Shown here: positions 28,848-36,785 of the stretch, in pieces
Numbering within the stretch: position 1 is the first letter of the stretch
Layout: each line of letters begins with the position of its first letter
Origin: Actinobacteria bacterium OV450
Lineage (GTDB): Bacteria > Actinomycetota > Actinomycetes > Streptomycetales > Streptomycetaceae
Assembly: GCA_001298555.1 (NCBI GenBank)
Contig: LJCW01000108.1
Location: 34,717 to 98,716 of the forward strand
Direction: 5' to 3'
DNA: 64,000 nt
Notes under the pieces: model-generated
What the model saw: the letters and a program-made list of their open reading frames with translations, nothing else
The model's database searches: none
Told to the model about the DNA's origin: nothing
Position numbers and translations under genes: made by a program

Positions 28848-28921
28848 GGGGCGGTAGCTCAGCCGGTTAGAGCAGCGGACTCATAATCCGTCGGCCGTGG
28901 GTTCGAGTCCCACCCGCCCCA
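28848..28921 (+). tRNA. tRNA with CAT anticodon (elongator Met or Ile2)
   Basis: A 74-nt cloverleaf: acceptor GGGGCGG/CCGCCCC, D-arm GCTCAGCCGGTTAGAGC, anticodon stem GCGGA/TCCGT around CTCATAA, T-arm GTGGG/CCCAC, discriminator A. It is not an initiator tRNA because position 1 pairs with 72. Methionine elongator and lysidine-modified Ile2 cannot be told apart by eye. Confidence 0.93.
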
Positions 28922-28927
28922 CTGCGA

Positions 28928-28959
28928 GCCGCAGGTGCAGAAACGATCGCACCTGCGGC
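28928..28959 (+). terminator. Terminator after the CAT tRNA
   Basis: Perfect 11-bp stem GCCGCAGGTGC (28928-28938) with GCACCTGCGGC (28949-28959), then TTCGGTGTTTC. Confidence 0.8.
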
Positions 28960-29017
28960 TTCGGTGTTTCCTGGGGTCGGGGCTTCCCGTCGGGCATCCC
29001 CCGGAGCGCCTGCCGGG

Positions 29018-30184
29018 CTAGAAGTTCTCCGTTTCGTCCGCCAGGTGGCGCAGTACGTCGTTCAGGTCCTGGCGGCGGGCGAAGGCCGCGCGTTGGCGGT
29101 GGGCGCCCGAGCCGTCGCGCAGGAGGCCGCCCAGGGTCTTGGCCGCGTGGTCGAGTTCGTCCGACGCCGCCAGTTCCGGGGCGACCAGGTCCAGCAGGGC
29201 CTCCGCCAGGTCCGCCGCCGGGAGTTCCGCGCCCGTGTACGGGTCCAGCCCGAAGCCCTCCAGCCCGTCGTGGGCCGCCCGCCAGCGCGCGAGGCGCAGT
29301 ACGTCGTCCCGCAGGGCCGGTTCGGGACGCTGTTCCGCGATGTCCCGCAGGGCCGTCGCCACCAGGGCGCGGACCAGCTCGGCCTGGAGGATCGCCGTGT
29401 CGATGTCCGGGGACATGTCGGGTGCCCGGATCTCGAGCGTCGGCCAGTGCCCGGACGGGCGCAGGTCCCAGTAGACCATCTTGGTGTCGAGGGCCGCCCC
29501 GGAGCCGAGCAGGGTCTGCACCGAGCGCCGGAAATGGGCCGTGGACGTGAAGTGCGGGGGCAGCCCGGCCGAGGGCCAGCCCGACCAGGCCATCGCCCGC
29601 CAGCTGGCGTGACCGGTGTCACGGCCGCCCCAGAACGGCGAGTTGGCGGCCAGCGCGATCAGCGTGGGCAGCCATGGTCTGACCCGGTTGGACACCGCCA
29701 CCGCCGTGTCCACGTCGAGGGTGCCCACGTGGATGTGGCGGCCGCAGCTGACCAGCGTGTCGGTGAGCGCGCCGAAGCGGCGGTGCTGCTCGCGCTGGCG
29801 CGGCTCGTCGTCGGTCAGGTGCAGCGGGCCCTCCACGGCGAGGACCGGCGAGGGCGCGGCCAGCAGCCGGCAGCCGTGGGAGCGGGCCGCCCGGGCGAGG
29901 GTGCGCCGCAGGGTGGCGAGCTCCTCGCGCAGCACGGGCGCCGAGCCGGCGACCGGAGTGGCGATCTCCACCTGGTAGCGGGTGCCCTCGGGGTGCACTT
30001 CGTGGGGCAGGCCCGCAGCGGTGGCCAGGACGAGCGGGGCGGCCGGAACCACCCGGAAGGTGCGGTTGTCGACGAGGAGGAACTCCTCCTCGACGCCGAC
30101 GGTCAGCGGGGTCGTGAGGGGAGTGGCGTGGACGCCGTTGTCCGCGCTGCCGGTGCTCGTGGTGCTGTTGCCAGGTTCGATCAC
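29018..30184 (-). CDS. Carboxylate-amine ligase, glutamate-cysteine ligase type 2 (YbdK-like)
   Basis: A 388-residue ATP-grasp-related GCS2 protein. Motifs: GVEEEFLLVD near residue 30 (metal/ATP Glu triad), ATRYQVEIATP-like segment HPEGTRYQVEIATPV near 65, SCGRHIHVGTLD near 147 and WPTLEIRAPD near 250. YbdK has weak glutamate-cysteine ligase activity; physiological substrates in actinobacteria, which use mycothiol, are unclear. It diverges from the MFS gene across a 204-nt gap with no further gene. Confidence 0.88.
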   Translation of the reverse strand: MIEPGNSTTSTGSADNGVHATPLTTPLTVGVEEEFLLVDNRTFRVVPAAPLVLATAAGLPHEVHPEGTRYQVEIATPVAGSAPVLREELATLRRTLARAARSHGCRLLAAPSPVLAVEGPLHLTDDEPRQREQHRRFGALTDTLVSCGRHIHVGTLDVDTAVAVSNRVRPWLPTLIALAANSPFWGGRDTGHASWRAMAWSGWPSAGLPPHFTSTAHFRRSVQTLLGSGAALDTKMVYWDLRPSGHWPTLEIRAPDMSPDIDTAILQAELVRALVATALRDIAEQRPEPALRDDVLRLARWRAAHDGLEGFGLDPYTGAELPAADLAEALLDLVAPELAASDELDHAAKTLGGLLRDGSGAHRQRAAFARRQDLNDVLRHLADETENF

Positions 30185-30388
30185 TACGCCTCCCTGGACA
30201 TACGAGTCTTTTCATCATGAGCTGAACACCACGGAGGAGCGCACGCCGATTCAGTCAAATGTCCTGTGACAGTGGCGAGTTACCGGCAAGGAACCCTCCG
30301 GTATGAGGCCGCCGGTCAGGGTGGGACGGCTGGTGCGGGTGCGGGAAATCCACGCGGCCCGGCCCGAGGCCGGCGGTTATCATCCGCT

Positions 30389-31651
30389 GTGACCGGTACG
30401 AGCACCCCCACCCGACGCCCGACGCGGATATTCGCGGACCTGACCCCGCTGCGCACGTCCCCCGACTACCGCCGGCTCTGGGTCGGCAGCACCATCTCCT
30501 GGATGGGCCAGGCGATGACCTCGCTCGCGATCTCGCTCCAGGTCTACGACATCACCCGGTCGAGCTTCTCCGTCGGACTCGTCGGACTCTTCTCCCTCGT
30601 CCCGCTCGTCGTGTTCGGTCTGTACGGCGGGGCCATCGCCGACACCGTGGACCGGCGCAAGCTCGGCCTCTACAGCTCCCTCGGCCTGACCGCCCTGTCG
30701 ACGGCGCTGGCCGGCGCCGCCCTGCTCGACTACCACCGGGTCTGGCTCCTCTACACGGTCGTCGCCCTCCAGGCGGTCTGCGGCGCCCTCAACGGACCGG
30801 CCCGGTCCGCGATGATCCCCCGGCTGCTGCCGGCCGAGCAGCTGCCCGCCGCCAACGCGCTGAACTCGGTGACCATGACCTCCGGGACGATGATCGGCCC
30901 GGTGCTCGGCGGAATCATCGTCGGCTGGTGGGGGTACCAGGCCGCCTATCTGATCGACGCCGTCACCTTCTTCGCCGCGCTCTACGCGGTGTGGCGGCTG
31001 CCCGCGATGCTGCCCGCCCGGGAGAACGGCAAGCGGGGACGGGCCTCCGTACTGGACGGACTGCGCTTCCTCGGTACCCGGCCCAACGTCCGCATGACGT
31101 TCTTCACCGACATGTCCGCCATGGTGCTGGCCAGCCCGCGGGCGCTGTTCCCGGCCGTCGCCGGGCTCTGGTACGGCGGCGACGCCAAGACCGTCGGCCT
31201 GCTGGTGGCCGCGCCCGCCGTCGGGGCGCTGCTGGGCGGGCTGTTCTCCGGCTGGCAGGGCCGGATCCGCCGGCACGGGCTGGCCATCCTGCTGTCCGTC
31301 GGCGGCTGGGGGCTGGCCGTGGCCGTCTTCGGGCTCACCCGGAACCTGTGGCTCGGGCTGTTCGCCCTGGCCGCGGCCGGCTGCGCCGACACCATCTCCA
31401 TGGTGTTCCGCTCCACGATGATGCAGGCCGCGACCCCCGACGAGATGCGGGGCCGCCTCCAGGGCGTGTTCATCGTGGTCGTCGCGGGCGGGCCCCGGCT
31501 CGGGGACTTCCTCGCCGGGACCGCCGCCGATCTGACGTCCCCGGCCGTGGCGATCACGGGCGGCGGGCTCGCCTGCGTCCTGGTGCTGCTCCTGCTCGCC
31601 CTGCGCTGGCGTGGCTTCGCCCGCTACGACGCGAGGTCGCCGCAGGCGTGA
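30389..31651 (+). CDS. MFS exporter, EntS-like
   Basis: A 420-residue inner-membrane protein with about twelve hydrophobic helices. It begins with a cytoplasmic segment DLTPLRTSPDYRRLWVGS and carries the loop 2-3 motif YGGAIADTVDRRKLG typical of enterobactin exporter EntS and macrolide exporters. A Met-rich STMMQAATPDEMRGRLQG loop near residue 345 is also family-typical. The substrate is unknown; no siderophore genes are in the window. GTG 30389 is the start giving the normal N-terminus; its RBS is weak. Confidence 0.85.
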   Translation: MTGTSTPTRRPTRIFADLTPLRTSPDYRRLWVGSTISWMGQAMTSLAISLQVYDITRSSFSVGLVGLFSLVPLVVFGLYGGAIADTVDRRKLGLYSSLGLTALSTALAGAALLDYHRVWLLYTVVALQAVCGALNGPARSAMIPRLLPAEQLPAANALNSVTMTSGTMIGPVLGGIIVGWWGYQAAYLIDAVTFFAALYAVWRLPAMLPARENGKRGRASVLDGLRFLGTRPNVRMTFFTDMSAMVLASPRALFPAVAGLWYGGDAKTVGLLVAAPAVGALLGGLFSGWQGRIRRHGLAILLSVGGWGLAVAVFGLTRNLWLGLFALAAAGCADTISMVFRSTMMQAATPDEMRGRLQGVFIVVVAGGPRLGDFLAGTAADLTSPAVAITGGGLACVLVLLLLALRWRGFARYDARSPQA

Positions 31652-32314
31652 GACGGCCCGGGGCGGGGCGGCGGTCAGGCGAGCCGGAGCGTGCTGCCCC
31701 GTGGCGCCGACGTGCGGGTGGGACGTCCGCGTCCACGGCGCGGGCGAACAGCAGCCTGCCCCGAGCGGACGTCCGCGCGCAGCCGCAGCCGGGTGCGGCG
31801 CTCCGCCTGCGCGGCCGTCGCCGCCACCCAGGAGCCGCGCAGACGGGGCGGCAGCCGGCGGGCCGTGAGGTGGTGCCGGGGGGTCGCCGTGACCGGGCGT
31901 GGCGGGCCGGGCGCGGCGGCCGGCCCGCGAGGCCTCGCTGAGGCAGCGGGAGCCGAACCGCAGGTCATGGGCGAGGACGGCATGGCGAACCGGCCGCGGA
32001 GCGCGGCGTGGGGCGCGGCGTGGGGCGCCGGTCCGTGGGGGGCTCGGACGCGGTGGCCGGCCACGGGGCCGGGCGGCGGGCAGGGTGCGCCGCGTCCGGG
32101 GCGGGATCGGACGTGGTGGGCGGTGCGCGGCGGGATCGGGCGGCGGGCAGGGTGCGCCGCGTCCGTGGCGGGATCGGACGTGGTGGGCGATGCGCGGTGG
32201 GATCGGACGTGGTGGGCGGTGCGTGACGTGGACGGCTCCGGGGACGGAGCCGTCAGCCGGATCCAGGCGGTACCCACCGGAAGCCGCGCGGGCCGTCTGC
32301 GCGAGGGCGGCGGG
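31652..32314. other. Gene-free GC-rich stretch of ~660 nt
   Basis: Both strands carry long open frames here, but they are Arg/Gly/Ala-rich and match no family, as expected for random 75-80% GC sequence. The only clear structure is the direct repeat at 32070-32229. It separates the converging MFS and carboxyltransferase genes. Confidence 0.6.
32070..32229. repeat. 67-bp direct tandem repeat, two copies plus a partial third
   Basis: The unit starting CGGGCGGCGGGCAGGGTGCG occurs at 32070-32136 and 32137-32203 with only a few mismatches. The second half (GGGATCGGACGTGGTGGGCG) recurs once more from 32199. Confidence 0.8.
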
Positions 32315-33676
32315 TCATCCGGCGGGACCGGGCCGGTCGGGGGCGACCACGCCGCGGGCCACGCCGAGGGAGACCAGGTCCTGGGGCCGGATGCGGAGTT
32401 GGTCCGCCGTGGACGGGGCCTCGGACGCCGGTCGCTTGAGGATGGCCGCCGCCAGCTCGGGGGCGATCACCGAGAAGTAGCTGTCCGGGGTGACCCAGGT
32501 GTTGCCGGGGGCGGCCAGCGCCAGCGCCCCGCCCGAACCCCCTTCGCCGATCAGGAGGGTGGTCACCGGGACCCCGGCCGCCGCGACCGCCGCGAAGGTG
32601 TCGGCGATGGCCGCCCCGGCGCCGGAGTGTTCCTCGGCGGCGTCGTTGGCCGCACCGGGGGTGTCGACCAGGGTCAGTACCGGGATCCCGAGGCGGTCCG
32701 CGAGGCGGATCACGCGGGCCGCCGTACGGTATCCCGCCGGACGGGTCGCCGTGCCGCACTGGGCGGCGTACGCGACGGCCCGCCCCTCCCTCAGCCCGAA
32801 ACCGCACAGCATGCCGGGGTCCGTGGCGCCCGCCCGGTCCCCGGTGAGGGGGAGGCGGAGGGCGAAGTACGCGTCCAGGTACGCCTCGGCGCGCGGTCGG
32901 CCGGGGTGACGGGCCTGCCGTACGGCGTCCCAGCCGGTCGGCGGGGGCGGTGCGTCCGACAGCGCCGCCGGGGGCTCGACCGGTCCGGCGGAGCGGGGTG
33001 CGGCCAGCACGCGGAGCCAGTCGGCCAGGGTCGCGGGCAGTTCTGAGGCCGGGACGACGGCGTCCACGTGCCCGGCGGCGTACTGGCCCTCGGCGGTGTA
33101 CGCCGCCGGGTCCGCGTCGGCCGGCCGCACCCGGGAGCCGGCGAAGCCGACCTGCGCACCCGGGAGCGCGAGCACGACGTCCGCCCCGGCGCCGAGGGTG
33201 GCCCAGCCGCCACCGGTGGTGGGATCGCGGAGCACGGCGATCTGCGGGAGTCCGGCGGCCCGGGTCAGGACGCACTGGCTGGCCACGCGCTGGAGTTGGG
33301 TCAGCGCGAGCATGCCCTCCTGCATGCGGGAGCCACCGGTGGCGATCAAGGACACGAGGGGGAGGCGGTGTTCGCGAGCGTGGGTGTACGCGGCTTCGAG
33401 CCGGTCTCCGGTGCGTTCGCCGAGGGAACCGCCGAGGAAGCCGAACTCGAAGGAGATCACCGTGGCTTGACGGCCGCCGATCAGGGCGGTTCCGGTGACG
33501 ACGGACTCCTGCTCGCCGGTCCGTGTGGTGGCGCGGGCGCGCGAGTCGTCGTATCCGGCCCAGGTCAGGGGGCCGTCGGGGGCGCACTCCCGGTGGGGGG
33601 CGGGGAGTTCGGCGAAGCTGCCGGGGTCGGTCACGGAGGCGATGGCCGCGCGGGCCGAGAGGCGGGTCGTCGTCAC
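32315..33676 (-). CDS. Acetyl/acyl-CoA carboxyltransferase, fused beta-alpha subunit
   Basis: Transfers carboxyl from carboxybiotin to an acyl-CoA. The 453-residue chain holds both crotonase-like halves: the beta-type half with VISFEFGFLGGSLGERTGDR near residue 75 and oxyanion-hole GGSRMQEGMLAL near 113, and the alpha-type half with LTLVDTPGAANDAAEE near 335 and GEGGSGGALALA near 378. No CxxC zinc finger of bacterial AccD is present. It stands alone, without a biotin carboxylase/carrier gene. Related to accD-type proteins of Streptomyces, with physiological substrate uncertain. Confidence 0.85.
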   Translation of the reverse strand: MTTTRLSARAAIASVTDPGSFAELPAPHRECAPDGPLTWAGYDDSRARATTRTGEQESVVTGTALIGGRQATVISFEFGFLGGSLGERTGDRLEAAYTHAREHRLPLVSLIATGGSRMQEGMLALTQLQRVASQCVLTRAAGLPQIAVLRDPTTGGGWATLGAGADVVLALPGAQVGFAGSRVRPADADPAAYTAEGQYAAGHVDAVVPASELPATLADWLRVLAAPRSAGPVEPPAALSDAPPPPTGWDAVRQARHPGRPRAEAYLDAYFALRLPLTGDRAGATDPGMLCGFGLREGRAVAYAAQCGTATRPAGYRTAARVIRLADRLGIPVLTLVDTPGAANDAAEEHSGAGAAIADTFAAVAAAGVPVTTLLIGEGGSGGALALAAPGNTWVTPDSYFSVIAPELAAAILKRPASEAPSTADQLRIRPQDLVSLGVARGVVAPDRPGPAG

Positions 33677-33750
33677 GGAATCACCCTATGGGGTTACGTC
33701 AGGTCACGTCAGGCCCGTCATGGCCACGTGATCACGCCGGGCCGGTCGGA

Positions 33751-34611
33751 TCACGTCAAGCCCGGGAGGGGGAAGGCGATCCTCAGGGCGTACGCCGCGA
33801 CGAGTCCGTAGCCGAGGCGGAAGGTCCACGCGCGGGCGGCGGGGGAGATCCTGCTGCCCGCGAAGGCGCCGAGGGCGACGAGGGTCTGCTGCCAGAGGAA
33901 GGACGCGGTGGCCACGCCGCCGAGGAAGACGGCGGCGGTGGTGGGGGTGGTGAGCGCGGCGGCCTGGGCGGTGGTGAGGGCGGCGAAGTAGAGGGCGGTG
34001 GTGGGGTTAACGGAGGTGAGGCCGACGTACCGGACGAAGGCCCGCGCCGGCCCGCCCCCGCCCCCCGGCGCGGACGGAGCCGGAACGGCCCGGGCCCCCG
34101 ACCCCGACGGGGGCGCAGCAACCGCCCCATCCGCCTCCGCGTCCGCCGCATCCGCCGCAGCCGCCGACGCGTCGGCCCATGCAGGCGTCGCCGCCGTCGC
34201 CGCCGACGCAGCGGGGGCCGCCGCATCCGTCGCCGTCGGGGCCACGGACTCCGCCGACTTCGCCGACTTCGCAGCCGCCGCGGCGGCCGCCCCGGCCCCG
34301 CGCGCCGACGGGGTCGGGGAGGGGGCGGAGCGGCGTAGGCCGTGGGCCGCGATGCTGAGGAGGATCGCCGCCGACGCGAGACGGATCCACGCTTCGACCG
34401 GGGAGATGTGCGAGGCCACCCAGGGCCCCAGGGCCGTGGCCAGCGCCGCGTAGGCGAGGTCGACCGTGGCGACGCCCGCCGCCGCGGCCATCGCCGTGCG
34501 GCGGTGGCGTATCGCCTCCTGGAGCAGCAGCACGCTCATGGCGCCCATCGGCATCGCCACGCCCAGGCCCGCGGCCGCGCCCGACAGGGCGGGGGAGAGG
34601 AATCCGTTCAT
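33751..34611 (-). CDS. LysE-family exporter with a long Ala-rich insertion
   Basis: A 286-residue amino-acid exporter. The N-terminal LysE half (SGAAAGLGVAMPMGAMSVLL, then two helices) and the C-terminal half (GLTSVNPTTALYFAALTT and further helices) are normal. Between them, residues ~90-188 form a low-complexity Ala/Ser/Pro/Asp stretch absent from the usual ~200-residue family member. It diverges from an Lrp/AsnC gene, the classic LysE-LysG-like arrangement for regulated export of a basic or other amino acid. Confidence 0.85.
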   Translation of the reverse strand: MNGFLSPALSGAAAGLGVAMPMGAMSVLLLQEAIRHRRTAMAAAAGVATVDLAYAALATALGPWVASHISPVEAWIRLASAAILLSIAAHGLRRSAPSPTPSARGAGAAAAAAAKSAKSAESVAPTATDAAAPAASAATAATPAWADASAAAADAADAEADGAVAAPPSGSGARAVPAPSAPGGGGGPARAFVRYVGLTSVNPTTALYFAALTTAQAAALTTPTTAAVFLGGVATASFLWQQTLVALGAFAGSRISPAARAWTFRLGYGLVAAYALRIAFPLPGLT

Positions 34612-34680
34612 GAGGGGAGGGTGCAGGGCTGGGGCGCGGCCGCAGCGACGTATATCGGTCCCGGCTGCGAGAATCGCGGT

Positions 34681-35121
34681 ATGGACCGCCTCGACAGGGA
34701 AATCCTCGGCATCCTGCAGCAGGATGCGCGGATCTCGTACCGTGACCTCGGTGTCCGCGTCGGGCTCAGTGCCAACGCCACCGCCGACCGGGTGCGCCGG
34801 ATGCGGCGGGACGGGGTGATCCGGGGGTTCACCGTCATCGTGGACCCGGCCGCCGACACCCGGGGCGGGCTCGTGGTGTTCATCGACCTGGTCCTGCGGC
34901 AGGACGTCGGCAACGACGAGTTCGAGGCGAAGGTCGCCACCCTTCCGGGGATCACGGAGGTGGTGCACGTGACGGGGGAGTACGACTACCTCGTACGGGC
35001 CCGGGCCGCCGATCCCGCCGCGCTCGACGCACTGCTGCGCCGGCTCAAGCGGGAGGCCGGGGTGGCCCAGTCCAGCACCCGGATCGCGCTCCGGGCCGCC
35101 CACCGCCCGGCCGGTGCCTGA
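34681..35121 (+). CDS. Lrp/AsnC-family transcriptional regulator
   Basis: A 146-residue feast/famine regulator: N-terminal HTH (LDREILGILQQDARISYRDL, recognition helix SANATADRVRRMRRDGVI) and a C-terminal RAM effector domain (VVHVTGEYDYLVRARAADP). The start is the ATG at 34681, 69 nt from the divergent LysE start, so both promoters share one short region. It most likely controls the exporter in response to an amino acid. Confidence 0.92.
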   Translation: MDRLDREILGILQQDARISYRDLGVRVGLSANATADRVRRMRRDGVIRGFTVIVDPAADTRGGLVVFIDLVLRQDVGNDEFEAKVATLPGITEVVHVTGEYDYLVRARAADPAALDALLRRLKREAGVAQSSTRIALRAAHRPAGA

Positions 35122-35207
35122 GGGCTCCGCCTTGTGGTGCACCGCATCCGACGCCGCGCGCTGATCGACCGGGGCTTACGGGACGGGACGGCCCTTGGCG
35201 ACGGGGC

Positions 35208-36785
35208 CTAGAGTGCCGACTGCCAGCGCAGGGTCGTTCCGCGGGTTCCCGTCCGCGTGCGGCCGTCGTCGGTGACCCGTAGGCGGACGCGGGTCGGGGT
35301 CGCGTCCACGTGGACCTCTATCGACGTGACCTCCGGGCGGCGGTGGGCCGCGGCCAGGGCGCCGCGCAGGGCGGACAGGAGGTCGCCCGCCACCGGTTCC
35401 GGGAGCAGGGCGTCGACCGCGCCCGCGAAGTGGACCGAGGGCTGGAAGCCCAGCAGGACCGCAGCCCCGCCCGTCTCCCGCAGGACCCGGCCGCGGAACG
35501 TCGTCGGGGCGTCGGTCGGCGGCTGCTGGAGGGCGAAGATGGCGGTGCGGACCTCCTGGATGGTGGAGTCGAGTTCGTCCACCGCCCGGCCGAGTTCGTC
35601 GCCGACGTCGTCCCCGTCCCCGGACGGCGCGGCCGCCGAGCGCTTCTTCGTGCTCTCCAGCATCATCTCCGTCGCGAAGAGCCGCTGGACCACCAGGTCG
35701 TGCAGGTCCCGCGCGATCCGGTCGCGGTCCTCGTAGACGGCCAGCTGTTCCCGGTCGTGCTGCGCGTCCGCCAGTACGAGGGCCAGTGCGGCCTGGGAGG
35801 CGAACTGTGAGGCCAGCAGCCGGTCCACCGCGTCGTACGGGCGACCGCCGCGGGCCCGCGGCAGGGCGAGGGTGCCGATCAGCTGGCCGCCGCTCTGGAG
35901 CGGGAGCATCATGCTCGGGCCGAATCGTTCCCGCACGTGCGTGGTCATCCGCGGGTCCGTGGCCGAGTCCTCGATGAAGACCGGTTCGCCGCCGAGGAGT
36001 TGTTCCAGGACTGCCGAGCCGGGAGCGATGGCCGTGCCGATCAGGTCCCCGGTGTCCCCCTGCGTGGAGGCGGCCACGATCTCCATGCCGCCCTCCGGGG
36101 TCGGCTGGAGCACCACTCCCGCCGCCGCGTCGGCGAGCAGCCGGGCCCGTTCGGCCACGCACATCAGCGCGTCGGCGGCCGGACGGCCGGCCAGCAGGGT
36201 CGTGGTGACCGCGGCGGCGCCCTCGATCCAGCGCTCCCGGCGGCGCGCCGTCTCGTACAGCCGGGCGTTGCCGATCGCTATCCCCGCCTGGGCGGCCAGC
36301 ACCCGCACCAGTGCGAGGTCCTCGTCGGTGAACGGGCCGCCGCCCCGCTTCTCGGCGAGGTAGAGGTTGCCGAACACCTCCGTGTGGACCCTGATCGGCA
36401 CGCCCAGGAAGCTGCGCATGGGCGGATGGCCCGGCGGGAACCCGGCCGAGCGCGGGTCCTTCGACAGGTCCTCCAGCATCAGCGGGCGCGGATCGGTGAT
36501 CAGCGCGCCGATCACGCCCGTACGCCCGTCGGGCAGGCGGGGGATCGCGGCCCGCTCCGCCGCGCTCAGCCCGGCCGTGTACAGCTCGGTCAGCCGCAGG
36601 CGCTCGGGGTCGACGACCCCGAGCGCCCCGTACCGGGCCGTGCACAGCTCGGCCGCCGATTCCACGATGTGCTGGAGGGTGGTCTGCAGCTCCAGTTCGG
36701 AGCCGACGCTGAGCACCGCCTCCAGGAGTACGGGCAGGCTGGCCCGTTCCGCGGGGTCGGCGGGCTCGGTCGCCGCGTCCCTCAT
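35208..36785 (-). CDS. GAF-domain histidine kinase with degenerate ATPase domain
   Basis: A 525-residue cytoplasmic sensor. Two GAF domains (residues ~20-170 and ~195-345) precede a HisKA_3 dimerisation helix with RDRIARDLHDLVVQRLFATE, phospho-acceptor His near 360. The HATPase domain is abnormal: the N-box position reads LRGALAAAHRRP where related kinases have LREALSNAARHA, and after TDDG the glycine-rich lid is missing so that the chain passes directly to GTTLRWQSAL. ATP binding is therefore doubtful. Its ATG overlaps the stop of the Mbl-like gene (ATGA). No response regulator is adjacent. Confidence 0.88.
   Translation of the reverse strand: MRDAATEPADPAERASLPVLLEAVLSVGSELELQTTLQHIVESAAELCTARYGALGVVDPERLRLTELYTAGLSAAERAAIPRLPDGRTGVIGALITDPRPLMLEDLSKDPRSAGFPPGHPPMRSFLGVPIRVHTEVFGNLYLAEKRGGGPFTDEDLALVRVLAAQAGIAIGNARLYETARRRERWIEGAAAVTTTLLAGRPAADALMCVAERARLLADAAAGVVLQPTPEGGMEIVAASTQGDTGDLIGTAIAPGSAVLEQLLGGEPVFIEDSATDPRMTTHVRERFGPSMMLPLQSGGQLIGTLALPRARGGRPYDAVDRLLASQFASQAALALVLADAQHDREQLAVYEDRDRIARDLHDLVVQRLFATEMMLESTKKRSAAAPSGDGDDVGDELGRAVDELDSTIQEVRTAIFALQQPPTDAPTTFRGRVLRETGGAAVLLGFQPSVHFAGAVDALLPEPVAGDLLSALRGALAAAHRRPEVTSIEVHVDATPTRVRLRVTDDGRTRTGTRGTTLRWQSAL

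Noticed and set aside
28513..28921. tRNA genes as an integration (att) site for a mobile element
   Set aside because: No integrase, no duplicated tRNA 3' end at a distance and no change in composition follow the tRNAs.
31675..32277. A 200-codon minus-strand gene in the gap after the MFS exporter
   Set aside because: The product is His/Pro/Arg-rich and driven by the direct repeats, with no RBS and no family resemblance.
33677..33750. Repeated TACGTCA/TCACGTCA motifs before the carboxyltransferase start
   Set aside because: Too short and irregular to call an operator with confidence; no associated regulator is known.
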